This document shows positions 35,938 through 45,210 of a DNA stretch of 64,000 nt, one piece after another. This DNA comes from Thermomonospora echinospora (GTDB lineage: Bacteria; Actinomycetota; Actinomycetes; Streptosporangiales; Streptosporangiaceae): assembly GCF_900108175.1 (NCBI RefSeq), contig NZ_FNVO01000021.1:59619-123618 (forward strand). Direction: 5' to 3'. Position 1 is the stretch's first letter. Each line of letters begins with the position of its first letter. The position numbers and the translations under genes were made by a program. The notes under the pieces are model-generated. The model ran no database searches. It was not told where the DNA came from and saw only the letters and a program-made list of their open reading frames with translations.

Positions 35938-36153
35938 CGCTCCGATCCGACTGTGACGGGCCGGCGGCCCTCACACAACGGATTCACCGGAAACGGCAGA
36001 CCCCGGACAGGGTCCGCCGCCGGAAACGCGGGGGAGCCGCACGTCTCGGTGGCCGGAGGGGTACGGGCGAAGGCGGTCTCGGCCGTGGAGACGGCCGCCG
36101 GTGCCGGCGGTCTCCGGCACGCGGCGAAAGCCCGGGAGTACCCGTGCCTGGTG

Positions 36154-37325
<1,172 letters not shown>

Positions 37326-37329
<4 letters not shown>

Positions 37330-37868
37330 GTCCGCGCCTCCTGTGCCAGCTCGTCGGGCGGCAGCGGCTGCGCCGGCCGCTGCGGGAACTCCTTGCGGGC
37401 GCGTTTGCCCCAGGGGGCGCCCTCGGAGCGCATCACCTCGCCGATCTCCATCACCTGCTTGAGGCGCCGCAGGTCGTCGTCGAGCTGCTGGTGCGGTTCC
37501 TCGCCGAAGTACTCGGCCACCGCCTTGCCCAGGTCACCGCCTGGAATGTCGTAGCTCAGCAGCACATGCACCTCGGTGCTCACCCCGTCCGGGGCCGGGA
37601 CGAGGCGCACCCGGCCGGTGTTGGGCACGTCGGCGTCGGCGGACGAGCGCCAGGCGACCAGCTCGTCCGGCACCTCCTCGATGACCTCCGCGTCCCACTC
37701 GATCGCGCTGCCGAACGGGGCGCTCGCCTTCCAGTGGCTGGTCCGGTCGCCCGTTGACCGCACCTCCTCCAGGTGCGCCATGAACATCGGCAGGTTCTCC
37801 AGGCGCAGCCAGAAGGCGTACACCTCCGCGGCGGGCTTGCGGATGGTCGTTGTGGCCGTGAGCTCCAT
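37326..37868 (-). CDS. SRPBCC (START-like) family protein
   Basis: A 180-residue helix-grip protein starting MELTATTTIRKPAAEVYAFWLRLENLPMFMAHLEEVRSTG, a standard cyclase/dehydrase-like opening that lines a hydrophobic cavity. The C-terminal long helix is followed by a 40-residue basic/proline tail (WGKRARKEFPQRPAQPLPPDELA). GGGGGAAG precedes ATG 37868. ATGA overlap with the dehydrogenase start shows translational coupling; it may bind a hydrophobic substrate or product of that enzyme, though similar pairs are known only as uncharacterised stress genes. Confidence 0.82.
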
Positions 37869-38093
37869 GACTTCCCCCGATCCCCCGGTCGATATCCGCT
37901 CCAGGCCGCCGTACCCCTCCTGAGGGAGGAAATCGTCCGTCACCTCGGCACCGGGTAGCTGATCTGACGGCCGCACGGTGCCGGAACGATGCCCTGGGGC
38001 GCCGGGCCCTTCGCCCGGGAGGACCGCGGGTGGCCACCGCCCTGACGTACGGCAGGTCGTACGGACGTGGGGGAGGGCGTGGACGTGGGGCGG

Positions 38094-38549
38094 TCAGGGG
38101 CGGGGCCAGGGCTTCCCGGTGAGGCGCTCGATGTCGATGTTGAACCGCCTGAGGTAGGCGGCGAAGGCGGCGGCGTCCTCGGGGGCCCAGTCGGCCAGCA
38201 CCTTCTCCAGGCCCCGGATGTTGCCGGCGCGCTCGCTGTCGAGGCGGTGCCTGCCCTCCTCGGTGATGTGGAACTTGCGGGCGATGCCGCCCTCGGGGTC
38301 GGGGATGCGCTCGACCAGCCCGGCGCGCAGCATGGCGGAGGTCTGCCGGTTGAGGGTGGAGGCGTCCAGGCCGAACGCCTCGCTGAGCTGCCCGATGGAC
38401 ATCGGGCCCTCCAGCTGGATGCGGTTGAGCAGCAGGTAGGCGCTGCGGTCCAGATGGCGGTCGCCGCGGATGGCGCGGACCATGGTCGTGTCGCGATGCC
38501 GCCCGATCAGCATGGTCTCGAACTCGATCAGGTGCATGGGCTTGTCCAT
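38094..38549 (-). CDS. MarR family transcriptional regulator
   Basis: A 151-residue winged-helix regulator. The HTH is GPMSIGQLSEAFGLDASTLNRQTSAMLRAGLVERIPDPEGGIARKFHITEEGRHRL. It is divergent from an MFS drug exporter, and the spacer carries three palindromes at 18-bp intervals, so the regulator very probably represses the exporter and itself until a lipophilic ligand binds. ATG 38549 is preceded by GGAGG. The 17-bp palindromes fit the dyad of a MarR dimer. Confidence 0.9.
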   Translation of the reverse strand: MDKPMHLIEFETMLIGRHRDTTMVRAIRGDRHLDRSAYLLLNRIQLEGPMSIGQLSEAFGLDASTLNRQTSAMLRAGLVERIPDPEGGIARKFHITEEGRHRLDSERAGNIRGLEKVLADWAPEDAAAFAAYLRRFNIDIERLTGKPWPRP

Positions 38550-38620
38550 GCCCGGCCTCCTCCCGGATCCCCGCGCCCGGCGTGCCGTCCTGCGCGTTCA
38601 CCCCAGGTTTACCACAGGGA

Positions 38621-38673
38621 ATGTGCATCATGCACATGATGTGTATGATGCACATGCCATGCATGATGCATGT
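38621..38673. promoter_or_regulatory. Three phased MarR operators
   Basis: ATGTGCATCATGCACAT (38621-38637, perfect palindrome), ATGTGTATGATGCACAT (38639-38655, one mismatch) and CCATGCATGATGCATGT (38657-38673) begin exactly 18 bp apart. They fill most of the spacer between the MarR gene and the exporter gene, 32 bases before the exporter GTG. Confidence 0.85.
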
Positions 38674-38704
38674 TGTTTCGTTCGGTGAGAATGAGGGGGA
38701 CCAC

Positions 38705-40150
38705 GTGGAGGATTCCACGTCCGCCGCGCACTCCGGCAGAATCGTCGGCGTGCTGGCGGTGGCCGGCATCGTAGCCGCGCTCATGCAGACGCTGGTGGTG
38801 CCGTTGATCGGCGAACTGCCGCGGCTGCTGCACACCAGCGCCTCCAACGCGTCCTGGACGGTCACCGCCACACTGCTGGCAGGGGCGGTCGCCACCCCGG
38901 TGATCGGGCGGCTCGGCGACCTCTACGGCAAGCGCCGCATGCTGCTGGTCTGCTCAGTGCCGCTCATCGCGGGCTCGGTGGTCTGTGCGCTGGCCGGCTC
39001 GGTGATCCCCATGATCGTCGGGCGTGGTCTGCAGGGCGTGGGCATGGGCATGGTCCCGCTGGGCATCAGCGCGCTGCGAGAACTGCTGCCGCCTCAGCGG
39101 CTGGGCTCGGCGATCGCGCTGATCAGCTCCTCCATGGGCATCGGCGGGGCGCTCGGCCTGCCGGTCGCGGCGGCGGTCGCCGAGAACGCGAGCTGGCGGG
39201 CGCTGTTCTGGGGCTCGGCCGCGCTGAGCGCGCTGGTGGCCGTGCTGATCTGGAAGCTGGTGCCGCCCACGCCCGCCCAGGCCAGCGGACGCTTCGACCT
39301 CGTCGGTGCGCTCGGCCTGGGCACCGGGCTGGTGTGCCTGCTGCTGGGCGTGTCCAAGGGCGCCGACTGGGGCTGGACGAGCGGCACCACCCTGGGGCTG
39401 CTGGCGGCCGCGCTGCTCGTCCTAATGGTGTGGGGCTGGTGGGAGCTGCGCTCCGGCGACCCGCTGGTCGACCTGCGCGTCACCGCACGGCCGCAGGTGC
39501 TGCTGACCAACGCGGCCTCGGTGGTGGTCGGCTTTGCGATGTACGCCCAGGCGCTGATCGTGCCGCAGCTGCTGCAGCTCCCCGAGGCCACCGGGTACGG
39601 CCTGGGGCAGTCGATGCTGGCCGCCGGTCTGTGGATGGCCCCGTCGGGCCTGATGATGATGGCGGTCTCGCCGCTGGGCGCGCGACTGTCGGCCGCCCGC
39701 GGCCCCAAGGTCACCCTGTGCGCCGGCAGCCTGGTCATCGCGCTGGGGTACGGGTCCTCGACGGTCCTGATGGGGTCGGCGTGGGGCCTGATGATCGTCA
39801 CCTGCATCTGCAGCGTGGGCGTCGCGCTGGCCTACGGGACGATGCCCGCCCTGATCATGAGCGCGGTGCCGCCCTCGGAGACCGCCGCGGCCAACGGCTT
39901 CAACACCCTGATGCGCTCCATCGGCACCGCGGTGTCGGCCGCGGTGGTCGGGGTGGTGCTGGCCCAGATGACCACCACGCTGGGCGGGTACACCCTGCCG
40001 TCGGAGGACGGCTTCCGCGCCGGCATGCTGATCGGCTGCGGCGTCGCGTTCCTCGCCGCGCTGATCACCCTGGCCATCCCGGTCCGCCCGGCTGCCTCCG
40101 CGTCCCGGCAGGTCGCCCCCGCCGAGCCGAAGGCCGCGTCCCTGACCTGA
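38705..40150 (+). CDS. MFS drug exporter, DHA2 (EmrB/QacA) type
   Basis: A 481-residue major facilitator protein with about 14 membrane spans. Motif A is GRLGDLYGKRRMLLV, and the motif C region is GRGLQGVGMGMVPLGISALRELLP...SSSMGIGGALGLPVAAAV. It starts at GTG 38705, nine bases after GAGGGGG, giving VEDSTSAAHSGRIVGVLAV; an upstream start would run through the operator palindromes. It expels drugs or organic cations by proton antiport. Control is by the divergent MarR gene. The transcript ends at a perfect 16-bp hairpin just after the stop. Confidence 0.9.
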   Translation: MEDSTSAAHSGRIVGVLAVAGIVAALMQTLVVPLIGELPRLLHTSASNASWTVTATLLAGAVATPVIGRLGDLYGKRRMLLVCSVPLIAGSVVCALAGSVIPMIVGRGLQGVGMGMVPLGISALRELLPPQRLGSAIALISSSMGIGGALGLPVAAAVAENASWRALFWGSAALSALVAVLIWKLVPPTPAQASGRFDLVGALGLGTGLVCLLLGVSKGADWGWTSGTTLGLLAAALLVLMVWGWWELRSGDPLVDLRVTARPQVLLTNAASVVVGFAMYAQALIVPQLLQLPEATGYGLGQSMLAAGLWMAPSGLMMMAVSPLGARLSAARGPKVTLCAGSLVIALGYGSSTVLMGSAWGLMIVTCICSVGVALAYGTMPALIMSAVPPSETAAANGFNTLMRSIGTAVSAAVVGVVLAQMTTTLGGYTLPSEDGFRAGMLIGCGVAFLAALITLAIPVRPAASASRQVAPAEPKAASLT

Positions 40151-40161
40151 CGGTTCCCGCG

Positions 40162-40198
40162 GAAGGGGCCGCCCGCCCCGGAGGCGGGCGGCCCCTTC
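40162..40198. terminator. Strong hairpin between the exporter and P450 genes
   Basis: GAAGGGGCCGCCCGCC (40162-40177) pairs perfectly with GGCGGGCGGCCCCTTC (40183-40198), 5-base loop. It serves both convergent genes. Confidence 0.9.
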
Positions 40199-40219
40199 GG
40201 CCGATCCCGGAGACGGGGA

Positions 40220-41590
40220 TCAGCCGGAGATCTTCGCCTGCGCCTTGCGGACCGTGACCGGCTCGGCGAGCCGCTGCTCGTCGCAGATCTGCTGGACCTT
40301 CTCCAAGGTCTCCTCCAACCCGGCGCCGAGCCTGGGCCCCGGGGTGAAGGTCGCCGGGAGATGGCGCATCCCGTTGATGACGCCCACCGTGTCGTAGTGC
40401 ACGGTGCCCTCGGGATCGCACTTGTAGTCCGGCATCCGGTCGAGCACCTGGACGACCATCCGCTTGAACACCGTGCGCGCGACGTTGGAGCCGATGCAGC
40501 GGTGGATGCCCAGCCCGAAGCTGGCGTGCCGGTTGCCCTTGCGGGCCAGGTCGACCTTGTTGGGGTCGGGGAACACCGAGGGGTCGCGGTTGGCCATCGC
40601 CCACGACAGCCACAGCCGCTCGCCCTCCTTGAACCGCGTCCCGGCGATCTCACAGTCGGCGGAGATGGTGCGCCCGTCGCCCACGGCCGGAGTGAAGAAC
40701 CGCAGGAACTCCTCGGTCGCCGGGTTCAGCAGCGTGTCCCGCTCCCGGCTCAGGTGCTCGCGTTCGGCGGGGTTGTCCGACAGCCATTCCAGCGAGCGCG
40801 CGGTGAGCGCCGTCGTGGTGTCGAAGCCGCCGCCGATGATCAGGGACAGGATGCCCAGGAGCTCCATGTCGTCGGCGATCTGGCCGTTGATCTCCGTGGT
40901 GACCACGGCGTTCACCAGCCCGGGCCGGGGGTTGGCCCGGATCTCCGCCATCTGGCCGTACAGGTGCCGTCCCATCTCCTGGTGCAGCTGCGCGACCCGC
41001 ACCGCCTCGGGGGTGTTCGGCCGCGTGTAGACGGCGGCGTGCACCGGCTCGTTGTAGACGGTCCAGTCCTTGACCGGGATGCCCATCATCGCCAGGGTCA
41101 GCACGGCGGGCACGATGTTGGCCAGGTCGTCGACGAAGTCGATGCGCCCGGACTCGATCCGCTCGTCCAGGCAGGCCCGCGTCACCTCGTCGATCACCGG
41201 GATCCACCGGCTGACCGCGGCCGGCGACAGGTACGGGTTGAGGGCCTGGCGCCAGTAGCGCTGCTCGGGCGGGTCCATCTCCAGGAAACCGCCGCGAACG
41301 GTCGACATCCGCTCCGGCGTGGGGATGGAGATGCCCTTGTAACCGCGCCGCTCGCCCTTGAGGTCGTTGTCGTTGGACAGGTACTCGGCGGAGCGGGCCA
41401 GGTCGAAGACCTCACGGTGCCCGGAGGCGACCCAGTGGCCGCCGTAGGTGTCCGACCACGCGACCGGACACCGGCCCTGCATCTCCTCGGTGATCTCCTC
41501 GAACTTCCGGCGGTACTCGGGCGTGTGCCGGTCGAAGTGGTAGCGGTTGCTCTTGCGCTCGTCGTCGTTCACGACGTCTTCCGTGCTCAC
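40220..41590 (-). CDS. Cytochrome P450 of a terpenoid/steroid-type catabolic cluster
   Basis: A 456-residue soluble P450. The I-helix is LIIGGGFDTTTALT, with Asp where most have Glu; ExxR is EEFLRFFTP; the heme loop is FGLGIHRCIGSNVAR. It starts at GTG 41590 behind AGGAAGG. The ferredoxin gene lies 52 bases upstream, and an SDR and a HIBADH-like gene precede that, all in one leftward operon. The ferredoxin reductase needed is probably the product of 45211-46389. Bacterial P450s in such sets hydroxylate terpenes, steroids or alkyl chains; exact substrate unknown. Confidence 0.88.
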   Translation of the reverse strand: MSTEDVVNDDERKSNRYHFDRHTPEYRRKFEEITEEMQGRCPVAWSDTYGGHWVASGHREVFDLARSAEYLSNDNDLKGERRGYKGISIPTPERMSTVRGGFLEMDPPEQRYWRQALNPYLSPAAVSRWIPVIDEVTRACLDERIESGRIDFVDDLANIVPAVLTLAMMGIPVKDWTVYNEPVHAAVYTRPNTPEAVRVAQLHQEMGRHLYGQMAEIRANPRPGLVNAVVTTEINGQIADDMELLGILSLIIGGGFDTTTALTARSLEWLSDNPAEREHLSRERDTLLNPATEEFLRFFTPAVGDGRTISADCEIAGTRFKEGERLWLSWAMANRDPSVFPDPNKVDLARKGNRHASFGLGIHRCIGSNVARTVFKRMVVQVLDRMPDYKCDPEGTVHYDTVGVINGMRHLPATFTPGPRLGAGLEETLEKVQQICDEQRLAEPVTVRKAQAKISG

Positions 41591-41642
41591 GGGCAATGCC
41601 TTCCTGTCGGCGGACGGAGGAAAGGACGCGGACTCCGGCGCC

Positions 41643-41837
41643 TCAGTCGATGGTGGAGATCGCCCGTTCCGGGCAGGAGTTGACGGCCTCGATGACCTGC
41701 GTCTCCTGGCCGGCGGGCACCTCTTCGTCGATGACCTCGGAATGGCCGTCGATCTCACGCAGCCGGAAGACCTCTGGAGCGATCATCGCGCACAGCGTGT
41801 GCCCTTGGCAGCGCTCGGAATCGACCCGCACCTTCAC
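41643..41837 (-). CDS. Small [3Fe-4S]-type ferredoxin
   Basis: A 64-residue ferredoxin, VKVRVDSERCQGHTLCAMIAP at the start and NSCPERAI near the end. Ligands are CxxHxxC...CP, with His in the second ligand position, as in the 3Fe-4S ferredoxins that feed bacterial P450s. GTG 41837 has AGGAGG six bases upstream. It lies between the SDR gene and the P450 gene in one operon, so it is the direct electron donor to that P450. Confidence 0.9.
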   Translation of the reverse strand: MKVRVDSERCQGHTLCAMIAPEVFRLREIDGHSEVIDEEVPAGQETQVIEAVNSCPERAISTID

Positions 41838-41947
41838 TGGTTGCCTCCTGTCTCGAAGAACTCTTCGCACGGACCGCGCCCGCCGCCCGCCTCCCCGTCG
41901 CGGCGGGCGGCGCGGCGACCGCGTGCTCCTGGTGGGCTCCTTGCGGA

Positions 41948-42808
41948 CTACTTGTGGAAGTCGTGCCACTTCAGGTAGCCGCCGGCGTCCACCCGCATCT
42001 GCATGCCGGTCACGTACCGGGCCTCCTCCGAGGCGAGGAAGACGATGGCGTTGCTGACCTCGACCGGCTCGATGTAGGGGACCGGCATGGCCTGCTGCAC
42101 GTAGAAGGCCGGCTCGGCGTCCTGGCGGGTCGGCTTCTCCAGGTCCGGGCGGAAGGAGCGGTACATCGGCTCGCTCTGCAGCATCGGCGTGTTGCAGTTC
42201 GTCGGGTGCACCACGTTCACCCGGATGCCCCGGGGGGCGAGGTTGCGCGCGATCTCGTGCGCGTAGTCCGCCAGCGCCCGCTTGGAGAACGCGTAGCCGG
42301 CGCCGCCGGGGTCCGAGCCCGGCGTCTGCACGATGCCGTGGTCCATCAGCGCCGCGGCCGAGGCGGTCACGATGATCGAGGCGCCCTCCGACAGGTGCGG
42401 CAGCGCGGCCTGCACGGCGTTGATCGACCCGATCAGGTTGACGTCGATCACATCGCACCAGGCCTGCATCGGCGGCTGGCCCTTGAGCGTGGCGATCCCG
42501 GCCTGCGCCACCACGATGTCGAGCCTGCCCAGCTCCCGCACGCCCTGCTCCAGCGCCTGGCGTAGCTGGGCGGCGTCGCGCACGTCGGCCTGCACCGCCA
42601 CGATCCGCCGACCCTGCTCCTCGACCAGCCGGACCGTCTCCTTGAGGTCATCGGGCGTGGCCATCGGGTAGCCCACCGTCTCGAAGTCCTGGCAGATGTC
42701 GACCGCGATGATGTCGGCGCCCTCCTCGGCCAGCCGCACCGCGTGGCTACGGCCCTGGCCGCGTCCCGCGCCCGTGATGAACGCGACCTTTCCCGCAACA
42801 CGTCCCAT
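41948..42808 (-). CDS. SDR family oxidoreductase, mycofactocin-coupled type
   Basis: A 286-residue short-chain dehydrogenase. MGRVAGKVAFITGAGRGQGRSHAVRLAEEGADIIAVDIC has the Rossmann TGxGRGQG and the RGQGRSHA variant that marks the mycofactocin-coupled SDR subfamily (carveol-dehydrogenase-like); it also has the insert QDFETVGYPMATPDDLKETV after strand 2. The catalytic region is VTASAAALMD...GYAFSKRALADYAHE with YxxxK. Members keep NAD bound and pass electrons to the redox peptide mycofactocin, whose synthesis genes are not in this window. It probably oxidises the alcohol made by the P450. Confidence 0.88.
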   Translation of the reverse strand: MGRVAGKVAFITGAGRGQGRSHAVRLAEEGADIIAVDICQDFETVGYPMATPDDLKETVRLVEEQGRRIVAVQADVRDAAQLRQALEQGVRELGRLDIVVAQAGIATLKGQPPMQAWCDVIDVNLIGSINAVQAALPHLSEGASIIVTASAAALMDHGIVQTPGSDPGGAGYAFSKRALADYAHEIARNLAPRGIRVNVVHPTNCNTPMLQSEPMYRSFRPDLEKPTRQDAEPAFYVQQAMPVPYIEPVEVSNAIVFLASEEARYVTGMQMRVDAGGYLKWHDFHK

Positions 42809-42849
42809 CAGTGATGTCCTTTCCTGTCGATCTGCCGCTCGGCCCGCGT

Positions 42850-43692
42850 TCACCGGTCCGTCCCTTCCTGAGGGACGGACCGTCCGGCGGGCCGCACCGC
42901 ATCTGCCAGAGTGCCGAGCGCCTCGTCCAGGACGCCGAGGTCGCCGCCGAGCTCGGCGGCGACCTTCCTGGCGACCTCCACGTCCTTGCCGACGAAGTCG
43001 CCCACCGCCGCGGCGAACGCCGCGACCGAACCCCTTGCCGCGACACCGGCCAGCGCGCGGCTCGCGGAGCTGCCATGGGGGAGCGCGCCGAGGAGGGCCG
43101 CCTCATCCACGCCCAGTTGCGCGCCGAGCCGGACCGCGTCGGCCAGCAGCCCGAGTTGCGCCGCGAACAGCGCGTTGTTGACCAGCTTCACCCGCTGGCC
43201 GGCGCCCGTCGGGCCGACGTGCAGCACCGGGTCGCCGTAGCTGCGCAACGCGGGCCGGACCCTGGCCACGGCGTCGTCGGCGCCCCCCACGAAGAGGGTC
43301 AGCCGGCCTGCCGCGATGTCGTGCGGCCCGCCGCTGACCGGAGAGTCGACCACGTGGACCCCGCGTGAGGCGGCACGGGCCGCGAGGGTCTCGGCCGTGC
43401 CGGGGCTGCCGGTGGTGTGCACGACGAGGACCGACCCCTCCGGCATCGCGGTGAGCAGCCCGCCGTCGAGGCAGACTTCCCGCACCTGCTCGTCGGTGAA
43501 GACGCACACCACTACGGCGTCGGCCCCGCCGGCGACCTCGGTGACCCCGGCGAGGGCCTGGACGCCCTCCTGGGCGAGCGCCGCGCGCGTCTCGGCCGAC
43601 CGGCCCAGCACGCGGACCTCGTGGCCCGCCTCGATGAGCCGGTGCACCATCGGGCGGCCCATCCGCCCGGCCCCGATGAATCCGAGGCGCAT
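42850..43692 (-). CDS. 3-hydroxyisobutyrate-dehydrogenase-like NAD(P)-dependent enzyme, first copy
   Basis: A 280-residue beta-hydroxyacid dehydrogenase family protein. The start MRLGFIGAGRMGRPMVHRLIEAGHEV is the NAD site, DSPVSGGPHDIAAGRL the substrate-binding motif, and GAGQRVKLVNNALFAAQ carries the catalytic Lys. ATG 43692 is seven bases after AGGAGG; a GTG three bases earlier is less likely. It is the first gene of the leftward P450 operon and is divergent from a second member of the same family at 44272, only about 45% alike by eye. A carbonyl or imine reduction in the pathway is possible. Confidence 0.88.
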   Translation of the reverse strand: MRLGFIGAGRMGRPMVHRLIEAGHEVRVLGRSAETRAALAQEGVQALAGVTEVAGGADAVVVCVFTDEQVREVCLDGGLLTAMPEGSVLVVHTTGSPGTAETLAARAASRGVHVVDSPVSGGPHDIAAGRLTLFVGGADDAVARVRPALRSYGDPVLHVGPTGAGQRVKLVNNALFAAQLGLLADAVRLGAQLGVDEAALLGALPHGSSASRALAGVAARGSVAAFAAAVGDFVGKDVEVARKVAAELGGDLGVLDEALGTLADAVRPAGRSVPQEGTDR

Positions 43693-43884
43693 CACGATTC
43701 CTCCTCATGAGCGGCCGCCGCCTCGCACTCCGCGCGACCACTCCGGCCCACCCGGTGCGGGCCCGGCCCGGCCCCCTCGGCGACGCGAAAAACGTCGACG
43801 ACCTGGTGGTTCGCCCTTCCGGGAGACCCAGGTCACAGCGCGATGCTACGCATACTCAGTCGTTTAGGCAATCATTCATTGGAA

Positions 43885-43918
43885 TGAACCATTGTTCATA
43901 AAATCGAACCATGATTCG
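43885..43918. promoter_or_regulatory. Paired GAAC-N4-GTTC operators in the divergent promoter
   Basis: TGAACCATTGTTCA (43885-43898) is a perfect arm palindrome; CGAACCATGATTCG (43905-43918), 20 bp further, is a close second copy. TTCATTGGAATGAA (43875-43888) overlaps the first. They lie in the AT-rich part of the spacer between the P450 operon and the rightward genes. The first palindrome recurs at 46521. Confidence 0.7.
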
Positions 43919-44179
43919 CTCGTTCGGTGGGGACCACGGTGCCCGATGCGCCGCCTCAGGAGCGCCCTGGCCGGGTTCGGGCTGCTTGACTCCATGACGC
44001 GGCACCTGGTTTCCTTCGCCGTGTGCCGGCCACCGGTGCGGGGCTGACGTGGCACGATCCCCCGACGACGTAGCAGCCATGTCCCGGCCCATCCGATGCG
44101 CGGTACCGCCGGCTGGGCACGTGGGAGGCGCATCCCCGGGCCGGGGCTCTCGCGTTCACCCACGCCAGAAGGAGGACCC

Positions 44180-44272
44180 ATGAGCGGACCGGACATGAAC
44201 GGACCCTTCGATCCCAACGGCGGCACCCCGGCCGTCACCGTGCGCAGGGCGCTCGGGCAGGGAGGCCGCTGA
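44180..44272 (+). CDS. Tiny open frame, 30 residues, coupled to the next gene
   Basis: ATG 44180 lies four bases after AAGGAGG, the best ribosome site in the region. It gives MSGPDMNGPFDPNGG-TPAVTVRRALGQGGR and stops at TGA 44270-44272, which overlaps the ATG of the following dehydrogenase gene (TGATG). It could be a coupling leader, a real small protein, or the remnant N-terminus of a lost gene. I do not recognise it. Confidence 0.4.
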   Translation: MSGPDMNGPFDPNGGTPAVTVRRALGQGGR

Positions 44273-45090
44273 TGCGCGTCGGTTTCATCGGCCTGGGCAG
44301 CCAGGGCGCCCCCATGGCGCGCCGGATCATCGACGCGGGCTACCCGATGACGTTGTGGGCGCGGCGGCCCGCCTCGCTCGAACCGTTCGCCGACACCTCC
44401 GCGGACGTCGCCGCCTCACCTGCCGAACTGGCCGCCGCCAGCGACCTCGTGTGCGTCTGCGTGGTCAACGACGCCGACGTGCAGGAGGTCGTCACCGGCG
44501 AGCGGGGCGTGCTGGCCGGGCTGCGGGAGGGCGGTGTGATCGCCGTGCACAGCACCGTGCACCCCGACACCTGCCGCAGCCTGGCCGAGCAGGCCGCCGC
44601 CCACGGCGTCTCCCTGATCGACGCGCCGGTGAGCGGCGGCGGCCCGGCGGCGGCCGAGGGCCGTCTGCTGGTGATGGCGGGGGGCGACGCCGAGACCGTC
44701 GAGCGGTGCCGTCCGGTGTTCGCCACCTACGCCGATCCCGTCGTCCACCTCGGCGATCTGGGATCCGGGCAGCTCACCAAGGTGCTCAACAACCTGCTGT
44801 TCACCGCTCACCTGGCGACCGCCGCCAGCGTGCTCTCCCTCGGCCGGGACCTCGACGTCGATCCCGGCCGCCTCGCCGAGGTCCTCTCCCACGGCAGCGG
44901 GGCGAGCTTCGCGCTGGGCCGGGTCGCCGCCGCCGGCGGCACGCTGGAGCGGATGGCCTCCCATGCCGGGCCGCTGCTGCAAAAGGACGTCCGGCTGGTG
45001 GCCGATCTCGCCGAGGCGGCCAAGGCGACGCCGGGCACCGTGCTGGAGACCGCCGACGCCGCCTTGGCGCTCATGGGCCACCGGCGCTGA
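44272..45090 (+). CDS. 3-hydroxyisobutyrate-dehydrogenase-like NAD(P)-dependent enzyme, second copy
   Basis: A 272-residue enzyme of the beta-hydroxyacid dehydrogenase family. NAD site MRVGFIGLGSQGAPMARRIIDAGYPM, substrate motif DAPVSGGGPAAAEGR, catalytic Lys segment GQLTKVLNNLLFTAH. It begins inside the stop of the 30-residue frame upstream and has GGGAGG about eight bases before it. The rightward gene shares its promoter region and operators with the P450 operon, so the two related dehydrogenases are co-regulated and may form successive steps or a heteromer. A long hairpin follows the stop. Confidence 0.87.
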   Translation: MRVGFIGLGSQGAPMARRIIDAGYPMTLWARRPASLEPFADTSADVAASPAELAAASDLVCVCVVNDADVQEVVTGERGVLAGLREGGVIAVHSTVHPDTCRSLAEQAAAHGVSLIDAPVSGGGPAAAEGRLLVMAGGDAETVERCRPVFATYADPVVHLGDLGSGQLTKVLNNLLFTAHLATAASVLSLGRDLDVDPGRLAEVLSHGSGASFALGRVAAAGGTLERMASHAGPLLQKDVRLVADLAEAAKATPGTVLETADAALALMGHRR

Positions 45091-45122
45091 GATCCGTCTC
45101 GGAGATCTCGGGAAGACCGGGC

Positions 45123-45170
45123 ACCGGGCCCGTCGCCGGGACGTGAGCACGTTCCGGCGACGGACCCGGT
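45123..45170. terminator. Long hairpin between convergent dehydrogenase and reductase genes
   Basis: Two 22-base arms (45123-45144 and 45149-45170) pair at 20 of 22 positions around the loop GAGC; the core is CCGTCGCCGG/CCGGCGACGG. Confidence 0.85.
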
Positions 45171-45210
45171 CGCATGGGGGCCAGGGAGTCCCCTCCCGGT
45201 CACGGGACGC

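Noticed and set aside
38004..38017. A third possible DevR-like box, GGGCCCTTCGCCCG, before the SRPBCC gene
   Set aside because: It matches only the loosest consensus and lies in a GC-palindromic context where such matches are frequent by chance.
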